The position numbers were made by a program, and so were the translations under genes. Positions 27,178 to 35,580 of a DNA stretch of 64,000 nucleotides are shown one piece after another. The stretch comes from Taibaiella sp047605615. Its GTDB lineage: Bacteria > Bacteroidota > Bacteroidia > Chitinophagales > Chitinophagaceae. Below the pieces are notes generated by a model. It was not told the DNA's origin. It worked only from the letters and a program-made list of their open reading frames with translations, and made no database searches. The stretch is taken from contig JASGFI010000002.1 in NCBI GenBank assembly GCA_047605615.1, forward strand, positions 8,616-72,615. Direction: 5' to 3'. Position 1 is the first letter of the stretch; each line of letters opens with the position of its first letter.

Positions 27178-28164
27178 ATGGAAATGGACATAGCAAAATA
27201 CGTTGGCCTGTTCTTGTTGAAAAACGAATATTGCTTTTTGCCGGGCATAGGCAGTTTGCAAGTAGAGAAAAGGTCTGCCGTGTATGACAAAGAAGCCCAG
27301 AAAATGGCATCGCCCACCTACGAAGTGAATTTCCGCGCCACGGGTGGTTCCATAGACGATTCGTTCGCAAATTTCATTGCCAACAACGAACGCATCAGCA
27401 TAGCACACGCCGCCAACCAATTAAAGGATTTTTGTGCACGTTCAAAAGCCGAATTGCTCGATGGCCAAGAGGTGCATATACCCGGCATCGGAAAATTCGT
27501 GCCCGACGGCAACAACGTTATCCGGTTCGATGCCGACCCACATTTGCACATAGAGGGCAAGGCTATTCCATTTTTCAAGAATAATGTGGCAGCCCCCATG
27601 GCGCCGCAAGAAGAAAAACTTTCCAATATAATAGAACGCACCACGTTCAAAGAGCCTAAAGCCGATGAAGAAATAGAATACCAGGCACCTGCCATCAATT
27701 GGCCCAAGATAATTATTCTGGGCGTTGTGTTGCTGGCCTTGATAGGCGGTGGCATATATGCTTATTGGTATTTTGCCAACAGGAATACGGCACCCGAAAC
27801 AAACGAGCCGGTACAATCGGGGCAAGAGGCCGTACCAACAACCGATACGGTGCAAACCGCCACTGCCGCCGCCCCCGTAGCCAATAGCGATACGCAAGCA
27901 ACTGCTGCCCCTCCTGTGACCAATGCCGGGGGCATCGTAAAATACAACGTGGCCATTCAGCATTACGACAATAAGGAAAAGGCCGAGGCCCGTGCCGCCA
28001 AGTTGCGTTCTTACGGCAATACCGGCGTAAGCGTAACTGCCAAGGACAGTGCCAATTATTATGTGACGGTGTCCATTGAAGGCAATGTGGCCGATACGGC
28101 AGCCGTGGTAGATTCGCTCCGCAGGTTGTTCAACCCAAGCGGCAAGGTGGGCATCTTGCCATAA
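27178..28164 (+). CDS. HU-CCDC81 and SPOR domain-containing protein
   Basis: A 328-residue inner-membrane protein. Residues 1-60 and about 65-130 correspond to the two HU-like CCDC81 domains, with CFLPGIGSLQVEKRSA and VHIPGIGKFVPDG as the paired Pro-Gly-x-Gly turns. A transmembrane helix follows at about 176-200 (IIILGVVLLALIGGGIYAYWYF), then a Pro/Ala/Thr-rich linker. The C-terminal SPOR domain (about 258-328; YNVAIQHYDNKEKAEARAAKL) is a denuded-peptidoglycan-binding module. The family is typical of Bacteroidota and probably links a cytoplasmic HU-like part to the division-site cell wall. It is the third gene of the TPR-barrel operon, 60 bases behind the barrel gene. Confidence 0.9.
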   Translation: MEMDIAKYVGLFLLKNEYCFLPGIGSLQVEKRSAVYDKEAQKMASPTYEVNFRATGGSIDDSFANFIANNERISIAHAANQLKDFCARSKAELLDGQEVHIPGIGKFVPDGNNVIRFDADPHLHIEGKAIPFFKNNVAAPMAPQEEKLSNIIERTTFKEPKADEEIEYQAPAINWPKIIILGVVLLALIGGGIYAYWYFANRNTAPETNEPVQSGQEAVPTTDTVQTATAAAPVANSDTQATAAPPVTNAGGIVKYNVAIQHYDNKEKAEARAAKLRSYGNTGVSVTAKDSANYYVTVSIEGNVADTAAVVDSLRRLFNPSGKVGILP

Positions 28165-28184
28165 GTACCCATAAGATTGACGAT

Positions 28185-28226
28185 GCGAAAGAGCTGCCCC
28201 ACACAAAGGGGCAGCTCTTTGCATTT
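28185..28226. terminator. Terminator between the HU/SPOR and desaturase genes
   Basis: A perfect 13-bp stem (28188-28200 with 28208-28220) and a 7-base loop, lying between convergent genes and suitable for both strands. Confidence 0.85.
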
Positions 28227-28271
28227 ATACGGGCCGGTTCGCAACGGTACCAGGGCCTGTTTGCAATTCAC

Positions 28272-29300
28272 TCATTCCTGCTCTCCCCCTGCCGCCGCAG
28301 CCGAGCCATTGCCCGACACTTTATTTGCCAACGGTTCTTTCTTTTTCTTGCCGCGGTTGTCGCGGGCCATGCGGCTGTAAACCGATATGTTTTTGTCAAA
28401 CAAAAACTGGAACAATAGTTTGGTATAAGAGGTATGGTGGCCCAAATCATTGTAGTATTCACCGGCGTATTCCTTTACCTTGGGCAGTTTGTCCCAAGAC
28501 ACGGAAGGAAAATCGTGGTGTTCGTTATGATAGCCCACGTTCAAATTGACCGTGTTCATGGGGCCGTAATAGCTCTTGGTTTCCTGGTCGCCGTGGGTAA
28601 GGAAATGTTCCTGCACCCAACGGGCACCCAGTGGGTGCAGGCCAATGGAGAAGAAGAAACTTGCCACCAAATACACCGTTGCTTTTGCGCCAAAGAAATA
28701 GACAACGGCAGCCATAAAAGCTATTTGGATGATCCAGTTCACGATGGTCCAGCCGTCGAATATCTTTATTTCCTTCAAACGCAAAGGGCGCAAGGCCTGA
28801 AACACCGGGTAAAACAGCAACCAAATTGATTTGCCTACGGGGGCGTTGTTGATCAATTTTGCTTCCCAACGAAAAGGCATGTCCGCGTCCAACGCCTCCA
28901 CGCCTTGGTAGGAGTGGTGCTTCAAATGGTATTTGGCAAAGGAAATGGAACTGGGAAACACCTGGGGCAAATTGGCTATCAGGCTGGCTATCACGTTGGC
29001 CGTTCGGTTTTTGAAAACCAAGTTGTGCGAACATTCATGTACGCATACGTACAAGGTATGGCAGGCAAAAGCACCTACCAGATACGATATTACCAACACT
29101 GCCCACCAAGGCAAATTGTATTGGAAAACGACGTACGACAAACCCACCTGAACCGCCACGCACAGCAAAATGACTAAAAACGTATATGGGTTGCGCCCTA
29201 TAAGCCCCCTGATTTCGGGATGTTTTTGAATTATTTCTTTGGTACGCGCTTTATGTGGTTCGGGGTTGTCCGACCAACGAAAAGAAGTTAATTTTGCCAT
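28272..29300 (-). CDS. Membrane fatty-acyl desaturase of the DEGS (sphingolipid delta-4 desaturase) type
   Basis: A 342-residue di-iron membrane desaturase. The three His boxes are H88ECSH92, H125LKHH129 and H258NEHH262. Beyond the boxes the sequence follows animal dihydroceramide delta-4 desaturase (DEGS1) along its whole length. The N-terminal lipid-desaturase segment reads FRWSDNPEPHKARTKEI then KHPEIRGLIG. FANLP-like ANLPQVFPSSISFAKYH and the block ETKSYYGPMNTVNLNVGYHNEHHDFP, split across 240-265, also match, as does the closing ISVYSRM. Two or more hydrophobic hairpins (about 40-85 and 180-222) fit an integral membrane enzyme. The expected reaction is O2-dependent C4-C5 desaturation, or hydroxylation, of a sphingoid base; the substrate is inferred. 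A low-complexity Lys and Ala/Gly tail follows residue 316. Confidence 0.88.
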   Translation of the reverse strand: MAKLTSFRWSDNPEPHKARTKEIIQKHPEIRGLIGRNPYTFLVILLCVAVQVGLSYVVFQYNLPWWAVLVISYLVGAFACHTLYVCVHECSHNLVFKNRTANVIASLIANLPQVFPSSISFAKYHLKHHSYQGVEALDADMPFRWEAKLINNAPVGKSIWLLFYPVFQALRPLRLKEIKIFDGWTIVNWIIQIAFMAAVVYFFGAKATVYLVASFFFSIGLHPLGARWVQEHFLTHGDQETKSYYGPMNTVNLNVGYHNEHHDFPSVSWDKLPKVKEYAGEYYNDLGHHTSYTKLLFQFLFDKNISVYSRMARDNRGKKKKEPLANKVSGNGSAAAAGGEQE

Positions 29301-29395
29301 GCTATTAATCGAGAATGATGTGCAAAATTAATGAATCCCTGCCTTAGTCGGCCATTTTTTCTATCTTTTAGCACCCAACTAAAATCTATAACAGG

Positions 29396-30013
29396 ATGCG
29401 CAATATCGCCACCTTTTTATTTCGTGCATTCATACAAGGCATAGCCATAATAGCCCCCATAGCCATTACGGCTTATGTGGTGTATTTTGTATTTATCAGC
29501 ATCGACAGGTTGATACCTTTCGTGTCCGAATGGGCGCCGGGCATTGGTTTCCTCATCGTCATTGGCTTCATTACCTTGGTGGGCTATGCCGGCACCCGCT
29601 TTTTCTTTGGTCGCTGGGTAGTGGAGGGTTTCAGTTTTTTGCTCGAACATACGCCCGGCATCAAGCACATCTATTCATCGGTAAAAGACATCATGGACTC
29701 CTTCGTGGGCGACAAGAAAAAGTTCAACCACCCGGTATGGGTAAGGGTGCAGGCCACACCCGAAACATGGCGCATAGGCTTCCTTACCCAAAGCGATTTG
29801 GCAGAATACGGCCAAGGCGGCAAGGTAGCGGTTTACCTGCCCCATAGCTATGCCGTATCGGGTTGGGTCATTGTAGTAGATTCAGGCGACGTAAAGCCCG
29901 TGGAAGGCATGAACGCCGCCGAGGCCATGAAATTTGCCGTGAGCGGGGGCATAGCGGGCGTACACCCACATGCCTCCAACGGCGACACTCCTACGTCCCA
30001 GCCGCCGCATTGA
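29396..30013 (+). CDS. DUF502 family membrane protein
   Basis: A 205-residue integral membrane protein matching the DUF502 layout. A first transmembrane segment lies at about 10-35 (FIQGIAIIAPIAITAYVVYFVF), a second at about 48-70 (GIGFLIVIGFITLVGYAGTRFF), and then the family phrase TPGIKHIYSSVKDIMDSFVG. The soluble C-terminal part contains WRIGFLTQ and VYLPHSYAVSGWVIVVD. The biochemical role of the family is not established. The gene converges with ispF, with only four bases between the two stops, and is divergent from the desaturase. Confidence 0.88.
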   Translation: MRNIATFLFRAFIQGIAIIAPIAITAYVVYFVFISIDRLIPFVSEWAPGIGFLIVIGFITLVGYAGTRFFFGRWVVEGFSFLLEHTPGIKHIYSSVKDIMDSFVGDKKKFNHPVWVRVQATPETWRIGFLTQSDLAEYGQGGKVAVYLPHSYAVSGWVIVVDSGDVKPVEGMNAAEAMKFAVSGGIAGVHPHASNGDTPTSQPPH

Positions 30014-30017
30014 TGGC

Positions 30018-30497
30018 CTATGGCTTTTCCAGCAACACGGTGGCGTAAGCCATTACCCCTTCTTCCCTGCCCACAAAACCCAACAGTTCGGTGGTAGTGG
30101 CCTTTATGCTGATGTTATCTTGGGCTACGCCCATTGTGTCGGCTATGGCGGCCAGCATTTGCGGCAAGTAAGGTTTTATTTTGGGCGACTGCAAGCACAA
30201 CGTCATATCGGCATTTACCAAGGCATAGCCTTTGGCCAGTACCAAGTCGTAGCTGCGGCGCAACAATATTTTACTGTCTATGCCCTTGTATTGCGCATCG
30301 GTATCGGGAAAATGGGCGCCTATGTCGCCCAAGGCCAAGGCACCCAATAAGGCATCGCACAAGGCATGTAGCAACACATCGGCATCCGAATGGCCCAAGG
30401 CACCTTTATGGTGTGGCAACCGTACGCCGCCCAACCAAAACGGCAAACCCTCTTCCAGGCGGTGAAAATCTATTCCGTTCCCTATTCTCAAAGACAT
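30018..30497 (-). CDS. ispF: 2-C-methyl-D-erythritol 2,4-cyclodiphosphate synthase IspF
   Basis: IspF catalyses the ring-closing step of the MEP isoprenoid pathway in the cytosol, releasing CMP. Length (159 residues) is normal for the trimeric enzyme. The metal ligands Asp10, His12 (GIDFHR) and His44 (SDADVLLHA) are present, as are DIGAHFPDTD and the late KATTTELLGFVGREEG. The opening GIDFHR replaces the more common G-x-DVHR, a variant also typical of Bacteroidota. It stands alone beside the ribosomal terminator; ispD is not adjacent. Confidence 0.95.
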   Translation of the reverse strand: MSLRIGNGIDFHRLEEGLPFWLGGVRLPHHKGALGHSDADVLLHALCDALLGALALGDIGAHFPDTDAQYKGIDSKILLRRSYDLVLAKGYALVNADMTLCLQSPKIKPYLPQMLAAIADTMGVAQDNISIKATTTELLGFVGREEGVMAYATVLLEKP

Positions 30498-30722
30498 TAG
30501 TTCCGTAATTTAAAAAAGCAACATTTAAAAGCACAAAAGCAGGTGGCGAAGTTACAAAAGCTGCGCACAATAGCCCTTTTGTTGTTCAAGTTTGTGTGTT
30601 CCAAAAGCAGTTGAGCAACTTCTCGCAAAGGCGCAACGACACAAAGAATTTCAATCAATCAGAAATGTTTGTTATCATTGTCGAATATCTTATACAGTTT
30701 ACAAAAACCGACTATCACACAC
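30498..30722. other. Intergenic stretch, nothing recognised
   Basis: 225 bases between the ispF start and the ribosomal terminator. It should hold the ispF promoter, but I see no clear TAnnTTTG element with a -33 box, and no gene. Confidence 0.35.
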
Positions 30723-30770
30723 ACAATGAAAAACGGGCTGTCCTTGCAAAGGCAGCCCGTTTTTCATTGT
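30723..30770 (-). terminator. Strong terminator ending the S10-spc ribosomal cluster
   Basis: A perfect 18-bp stem (30723-30740 with 30753-30770) with a 12-base loop, including an A5/T5 pair that gives T-runs on either strand. It lies 31 bases past the rpsH stop, where rplF would normally follow. Confidence 0.92.
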
Positions 30771-30801
30771 AATATCCAGTACTACTAAGCAAAATAAATG
30801 A

Positions 30802-31200
30802 TTACCAAATATGGCACAACACTTCGCCACCCACGTTTTGCGCACGGGCTTCCTTGTCGGTCATCACACCCTTGGAGGTGGACACGATGGCTATGCCCAA
30901 GCCACTCTTCACACGGCGTATTTCGGCAGGTTTGGCATACTGGCGCAAACCAGGGCGGCTCACACGCTCCAACGAGCGGATAGCGGGTTCCTTGGTTTCG
31001 GCATTGTATTTCAACGCTATCTTGATGAGGCCTTGCTTGTTGTCATCTTCAAATTTGTATTTCAAGATGTAACCTTTTTCATACAAAATCTCGGTGATGC
31101 GCTTTTTCAGATTTGAAGCAGGTATTTCTACGATGCGGTGACGTGCCAATTGGGCGTTGCGTAAGCGGGTCAAAAAGTCTGCTATAGGATCTGTTACCAT
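30802..31200 (-). CDS. rpsH: 30S ribosomal protein S8
   Basis: S8 (132 residues) binds the central domain of 16S rRNA and, in E. coli, also represses the spc operon. The start MVTDPIADFLTRLRNAQ at 31200 is the family N-terminus; upstream in-frame codons are discarded. The C-terminal rRNA-binding signature VSTSKGVMTDKEARAQNVGGE is complete. It lies 110 bases behind rpsN and is the last gene of this cluster. Confidence 0.97.
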   Translation of the reverse strand: MVTDPIADFLTRLRNAQLARHRIVEIPASNLKKRITEILYEKGYILKYKFEDDNKQGLIKIALKYNAETKEPAIRSLERVSRPGLRQYAKPAEIRRVKSGLGIAIVSTSKGVMTDKEARAQNVGGEVLCHIW

Positions 31201-31310
31201 ATTTTTTAGTTTTTGTAAGTTTGATAATTGATGAGAGTCACCTTGGTTCCAAGGTCTTTTCACCTAATGTTTCAACGCCCTTGGTTGAATGGCGAGGCAC
31301 TACGAAAATC

Positions 31311-31580
31311 TTACCAAGAAGCCTTGGTCACGCCGGGAAGTTTGCCTTCCAGGGCCATATCGCGGAAGATAACACGCCCCAACCCAAATTGGCGCATATA
31401 ACCTTTGGGGCGGCCTGTAAGCTTGCAACGATTTTTCAAGCGAACCGGAGAAGCGTTCCTGGGCAACTTGTCCAATGCTTCGTAATCGCCTGCGGCCTTA
31501 AGGGCGGCGCGCTTTTCAGCAAATTTCGCTACCATTTTCTCGCGCTTGGCTTGGCGTGCTATGATTGAAGTTCTAGCCAT
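31311..31580 (-). CDS. rpsN: 30S ribosomal protein S14 (zinc-free form)
   Basis: S14 of 89 residues, beginning MARTSIIARQAKREKMV and ending with LTGRPKGYMRQFGLGRV plus the usual tail. There are no CxxC pairs, so this is the long zinc-independent paralogue. It lies three bases behind rplE, the tightest spacing in the cluster apart from the rplX-rplE overlap, which suggests coupled translation. Confidence 0.97.
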   Translation of the reverse strand: MARTSIIARQAKREKMVAKFAEKRAALKAAGDYEALDKLPRNASPVRLKNRCKLTGRPKGYMRQFGLGRVIFRDMALEGKLPGVTKASW

Positions 31581-31583
31581 GTC

Positions 31584-32159
31584 TTAGTTGTTGTCTTTTT
31601 TAATGTTTTTGAAAGGCATACCCAGTTCCTTCAACAATTCGTAGGCTTCTTCGTTGGTACGGGCAGTGGTCACGAAAGTGATGTCCATACCGCTGATGCG
31701 GGCTACCTTGTCGATGTCTATTTCGGGGTAAATGATTTGTTCGGTTACGCCGAAAGTATAATTGCCATGGCCATCGAAAGATTTTTCGCTGATGCCTTTG
31801 AAGTCGCGCACACGGGGCAACGACACGGAAACCAAGCGATCCAAAAATTCAAACATGGTATTTCCGCGAAGGGTCACGCGCGCACCGATGGGCATGTTTT
31901 TACGCAGCTTGAAGTTGGAAATGTCTTTTTTGGACATTGTGGGTACTGCTTTCTGACCCGAAATCATGGTCATTTCTTTCACGGCATCGTCCACCAATTT
32001 CTTGTCGGATACAGAGCCTTTTACACCTTGGTTAAGGCATATCTTAACCAATTTGGGCACCTGCATCACGGTTTTGTAGCCAAATTTCTTCATCAAGGCA
32101 GCTACTACTTCGTCTTTGTACTTGGCCTGAAGACGCGGTTGGTAATTTACAGTACTCAT
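31584..32159 (-). CDS. rplE: 50S ribosomal protein L5
   Basis: L5 (191 residues) binds 5S rRNA and contacts the P-site tRNA. It carries PKLVKICLNQGVKG near the N-terminus, and RVRDFKGISEKSFDGHGNYTFGV, split across the centre, both typical of the family. Its ATG shares a base with the rplX stop (TAATG type), so the two genes are translationally coupled. Confidence 0.97.
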   Translation of the reverse strand: MSTVNYQPRLQAKYKDEVVAALMKKFGYKTVMQVPKLVKICLNQGVKGSVSDKKLVDDAVKEMTMISGQKAVPTMSKKDISNFKLRKNMPIGARVTLRGNTMFEFLDRLVSVSLPRVRDFKGISEKSFDGHGNYTFGVTEQIIYPEIDIDKVARISGMDITFVTTARTNEEAYELLKELGMPFKNIKKDNN

Positions 32160-32497
32160 TATTTAATTTCTTGACCTGTTTTTTTAGAAATACGAATCGC
32201 CTTTCCGTCTTTACGCTCGCGCGATACTCGCACGCCGGCTTTCGCTTTTGCATCCCACAACTGCACGTTGGAGACATGTATGGTTGCTTCTTCCTTCACT
32301 ATGCCGCCCTGGGGGTTCTTGGCACTGGGCTTTTGGTGTTTCGTTTTCACGTTTACACCTTCAACCAGTACGCGCGCCTCTAGCGGATATACGGCCAGCA
32401 CTTGGCGGGGGGTGCTGCGGTCTTTGTCGTTGCCGGCAATTACCACCACTTGGTCGCCTTTTTTTATGCTGAATTTTGGTTTGAATCTTGTACTCAT
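32159..32497 (-). CDS. rplX: 50S ribosomal protein L24
   Basis: L24 (112 residues), an assembly-initiating large-subunit protein. The KOW motif IKKGDQVVVIAGNDKD is at the N-terminus, followed by VLVEGVNVKTKHQKPSAKNP. The chain ends in a Lys-rich segment (RISKKTGQEIK). The stop overlaps the rplE start. Confidence 0.96.
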   Translation of the reverse strand: MSTRFKPKFSIKKGDQVVVIAGNDKDRSTPRQVLAVYPLEARVLVEGVNVKTKHQKPSAKNPQGGIVKEEATIHVSNVQLWDAKAKAGVRVSRERKDGKAIRISKKTGQEIK

Positions 32498-32556
32498 CTC
32501 TTTTTGTCTTGAGCCGCTATTTAAGAACGGGCGGCAAAGGTACGAAAATATTTTTA

Positions 32557-32925
32557 CTATAATACTTCTGGTGCCAGGGAAACAATTTTCATGTATCCCT
32601 TGTCGCGCAACTCGCGGGCTACGGGCCCGAATATGCGGGTGCCGCGCGGGTCGTCCGAATTGTTCAACAGCACCACGGCGTTGTCGTCGAAGCTGATGTA
32701 AGAACCGTCTTTACGGCGTAATTTGTTTTTGGTACGGACAATAACCGCTTTGCTTACGGTACCTTTCTTCACGCCACCGGCGGGGATGGAGTCTTTTACC
32801 GCAACCACGATTTTATCGCCGATACCTGCGTAAACCTGGCCACTATTGCCCAGTACGCGTATGCAAAGCACTTCTTTTGCGCCGCTGTTGTCAGCTACAT
32901 TGAGCCTTGATTCTTGCTGTATCAT
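32557..32925 (-). CDS. rplN: 50S ribosomal protein L14
   Basis: L14 (122 residues), which forms part of the subunit interface. The start MIQQESRLNVADNSGAKE at 32925 is invariant in the family, although the frame is open 56 codons further upstream. The C-terminus GTRIFGPVARELRDKGYMKIVSLAPEVL is also diagnostic (given here as its two ends: GTRIFGPVAREL and KIVSLAPEVL). It lies 192 bases behind rpsQ, a long gap. Confidence 0.97.
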   Translation of the reverse strand: MIQQESRLNVADNSGAKEVLCIRVLGNSGQVYAGIGDKIVVAVKDSIPAGGVKKGTVSKAVIVRTKNKLRRKDGSYISFDDNAVVLLNNSDDPRGTRIFGPVARELRDKGYMKIVSLAPEVL

Positions 32926-33117
32926 TTCATTTTTATTAAAGTAAAAAGCCACATAGCAAAAGCCGGCATTATTTACCCCAGAGGCTTTGCCTTGTACTTT
33001 TAAAGTTAGGAACGAATGTTCTTGTTCAATTAAAAAAGCTGGTTTCACGCAAATGGTCGGCCTTGCACGAATACCAAGCAAAACCCTTGGCACGGCCCCC
33101 CTCCCATACGAATGGCG

Positions 33118-33381
33118 TTACTTCGCTTTTTCTATAATTTCCACCAATCTCCAACGTTTGGTTTTGCTCAACGGACGGGTTTCCATGATGCGCACGGTAT
33201 CGCCTATGCCGCATTGGTTGGTTTCGTCGTGTGCGTGGAATTTGGTGGTTTTCTTCAGGAACTTACCGTATAAAGGGTGCTTTACTTTACGTTCTACAGC
33301 CACGGTAATGGTTTTGTCCATTTTGTCGCTGGTAACTAGCCCTATGCGGCTCTTCCTGATTTTCCTTTCTGCTACTGACAT
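33118..33381 (-). CDS. rpsQ: 30S ribosomal protein S17
   Basis: S17 (87 residues), an early-assembling small-subunit protein with an OB fold. RIGLVTSDKMDKTITVAVER is the family opening and GDTVRIMETRPLSKTKRW the RNA-binding loop. It lies 25 bases behind rpmC. Confidence 0.97.
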   Translation of the reverse strand: MSVAERKIRKSRIGLVTSDKMDKTITVAVERKVKHPLYGKFLKKTTKFHAHDETNQCGIGDTVRIMETRPLSKTKRWRLVEIIEKAK

Positions 33382-33406
33382 TATGAAAAGATATTGAAAA
33401 TGATGT

Positions 33407-33610
33407 TTAAGCTGATTTGCGTTTGGTTTGTTCGGTCTTCATCCGCGCTATGTTGCGACGGACACTGCGGATAATCATCGGGTTTTCTACCGGATTAATC
33501 GCATGGCTGAACTTGATTTTCTTCAGGCGCAGTGTTTCTTCGCCTATTTTATCGTTAAGCGCTTCGTCGCTCAGCGAACGAAAATCTTCAACTTTAGCTG
33601 CTTTTGCCAT
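33407..33610 (-). CDS. rpmC: 50S ribosomal protein L29
   Basis: L29 (67 residues), a two-helix protein near the exit tunnel. The ATG at 33610 gives MAKAAKVEDFRSLSDEAL; a longer in-frame reading begins in poor sequence and is rejected. The second helix NPMIIRSVRRNIARMKTE is typical. Confidence 0.95.
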   Translation of the reverse strand: MAKAAKVEDFRSLSDEALNDKIGEETLRLKKIKFSHAINPVENPMIIRSVRRNIARMKTEQTKRKSA

Positions 33611-33720
33611 TGTAAATAGTATTAAGTATCGAAAGTGGGCATGGGAACAATTTGCCCGCAACCCTCATTCTTTTTGTTTTAATTTTACGGTTATGCCTTG
33701 CGGCAAACTTAAATGCTCCC

Positions 33721-34140
33721 TTAACCGGCGTAATCGGGACGTACCACGAATTTGGTTTTGATGGGTAATTTCTGTGCCGCCAATTCAAAGGCTTCGCGGG
33801 CCACCGACTCGGGTACGCCGTCAACCTCGAACAAGATGCGACCCGGCTTTACCACCGCAGCCCAATATTCCAAATTACCTTTACCTTTACCCATACGTAC
33901 TTCGGCCGGTTTGGCGGTAATGGGCTTGTCGGGGAATATGCGTATCCACACGTTACCTTCACGCTTCATGTGGCGGGTAAGTGCCTGACGGGCAGCTTCT
34001 ATCTGACGATTGTTGATCCATTTGGGTTCCAATGATTTAAGGCCAAACGAACCAAAAGCCACGGTAGCGCCACGTTCTGCATTGCCCCTTATACGGCCTT
34101 TATGCTGCTTACGATGTTTTACTCTTTTTGGTTGTAACAT
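33721..34140 (-). CDS. rplP: 50S ribosomal protein L16
   Basis: L16 (139 residues), which contributes to the A-site side of the peptidyl-transferase region. The start MLQPKRVKHRKQHKGRIRG at 34140 is the invariant N-terminus; eleven upstream in-frame codons are not used. IFPDKPITAKPAEVRMGKGKG contains the usual modified-Arg region. It lies 126 bases behind rpsC. Confidence 0.97.
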   Translation of the reverse strand: MLQPKRVKHRKQHKGRIRGNAERGATVAFGSFGLKSLEPKWINNRQIEAARQALTRHMKREGNVWIRIFPDKPITAKPAEVRMGKGKGNLEYWAAVVKPGRILFEVDGVPESVAREAFELAAQKLPIKTKFVVRPDYAG

Positions 34141-34266
34141 TGTTGATATTTTTGAGTATCGGGATGCGGACATCCCGGTACAAGAATCAATATTTTTTGC
34201 TTTGGTTTCCCGGCGGGTCAGGGGTTACGATTGCCCGTTAACGCACTTTGCCCCGGCAGCGTGGAA

Positions 34267-35037
34267 TTAATCTTTTTTGGCTCCGCCACGGCTGCCACCA
34301 CCACGGCGTTCGGTACGGCCACCACGGTCGCCGCCGCCACGGCGTTCTTCGCCACCGCCGCGGCGGTCGCTGGCACCACCGGTCAGGTTAGGGTTCAAGT
34401 CGCGCTTGCCCAATACTTCACCTTTACAAATCCATATTTTGAGGCCTATCTTACCATACACGGTCATAGCGTAAACCGAAGCATAGTCTATGTCCATACG
34501 GAAAGTGTGTAATGGGGTACGGCCTTGTTTGATTTCTTCGCTACGGGCTATTTCGGCACCGCCCAAACGGCCACTGGCTTTGATTTTGATACCTTCTGCA
34601 CCCATGCGCATAGCGGTAGAAATAGCCATTTTGATAGCACGTTTATAGCTTACGCGGCCTTCTATTTGACGGGCTATGGACTCGCCAACTATTTGCGCGT
34701 CCAATTCGGGACGGCGGATTTCCATGATGTTGATTTGCACATCGGCGTTGCCGGTAAGTTTCTTCAACTCTTCTTTAATCCTATCTACTTCCTGGCCGCC
34801 TTTACCTATGATGATACCCGGCTTGGAAGTATGGATGGTAACGATTAGTTTGCCCAAGGTACGTTCGATAACGATACGCGCTACCCCACCCTTGTTGATA
34901 CGTGCGTTGAGGTAGGTACGTATTTTGTGGTCTTCCACCACTTTGTTACCGAAATCTTTAGGATTGCTGTACCACATAGAATCCCAACCACGGATAATTC
35001 CTAAACGGTTACCTATCGGATTTGCTTTTTGACCCAT
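34267..35037 (-). CDS. rpsC: 30S ribosomal protein S3 with Arg/Gly-rich tail
   Basis: S3 (256 residues), located at the mRNA entry channel with helicase-like activity. MGQKANPIGNRLGIIRGWDS is the typical N-terminus, the KH motif is PGIIIGKGGQEVDRI, and the C-terminal domain has GRLGGAEIARSEEIKQGRTP. After about residue 218 an unusual tail follows: GGASDRRGGGEERRGGG, then further RGG repeats and AKKD. Gly/Arg tails on S3 occur in Bacteroidota but vary in length, so this one may bind RNA non-specifically. Confidence 0.97.
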   Translation of the reverse strand: MGQKANPIGNRLGIIRGWDSMWYSNPKDFGNKVVEDHKIRTYLNARINKGGVARIVIERTLGKLIVTIHTSKPGIIIGKGGQEVDRIKEELKKLTGNADVQINIMEIRRPELDAQIVGESIARQIEGRVSYKRAIKMAISTAMRMGAEGIKIKASGRLGGAEIARSEEIKQGRTPLHTFRMDIDYASVYAMTVYGKIGLKIWICKGEVLGKRDLNPNLTGGASDRRGGGEERRGGGDRGGRTERRGGGSRGGAKKD

Positions 35038-35116
35038 GTTCTTTGATTATGAATTTTGGACCCGGGGTTTTGGATGTGTTGGCAACAAAAACCTGTCCTT
35101 AGTATAATGTTGTTAA

Positions 35117-35464
35117 TTATTTTACTTTGCTGTCAACTACTATGGTTACGTGGTTGCTGCGTTTGCGTTGGCGGTAAGCGCGCCCTTGCGGGGCAGGCAA
35201 CATACGCTTCAACATGCGGCCACCGTCCACGAAGATAGTTTTCACTATCAGGTTGGCTTCGGCTACGTCGATACCTTCGTTCTTTTGCTTCCAGTTGTCT
35301 ATGGCACTCAACAACAATTTTTCTACCGCTACGGAAGGATGCTTGGTGCTGAATTTCAAAACATTCAATGCTTTTTCTACTTCCATGCCACGTATCAAAT
35401 CGGCCAAAAGACGCATTTTGCGCGGTGAAGTAGGGTAATTGCGTAAACGGGCTGTTGCTTCCAT
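35117..35464 (-). CDS. rplV: 50S ribosomal protein L22
   Basis: L22 (115 residues) lines the exit tunnel with its beta-hairpin. YPTSPRKMRLLADLIRGMEV and the hairpin segment GGRMLKRMLPAPQGRAYRQ are present. The hairpin is the usual site of macrolide-resistance changes; none is evident by eye. Confidence 0.97.
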   Translation of the reverse strand: MEATARLRNYPTSPRKMRLLADLIRGMEVEKALNVLKFSTKHPSVAVEKLLLSAIDNWKQKNEGIDVAEANLIVKTIFVDGGRMLKRMLPAPQGRAYRQRKRSNHVTIVVDSKVK

Positions 35465-35580
35465 TTTTTTGTTATTTGTCCCTCCGGCTTTAGGAGGAAA
35501 TATGTTGAACCTTATGTGAGGCCAGTTATTTCACCAACCCCGGTAATGTTTATCGAATTGGGTACGTTGACCCCTATTGT

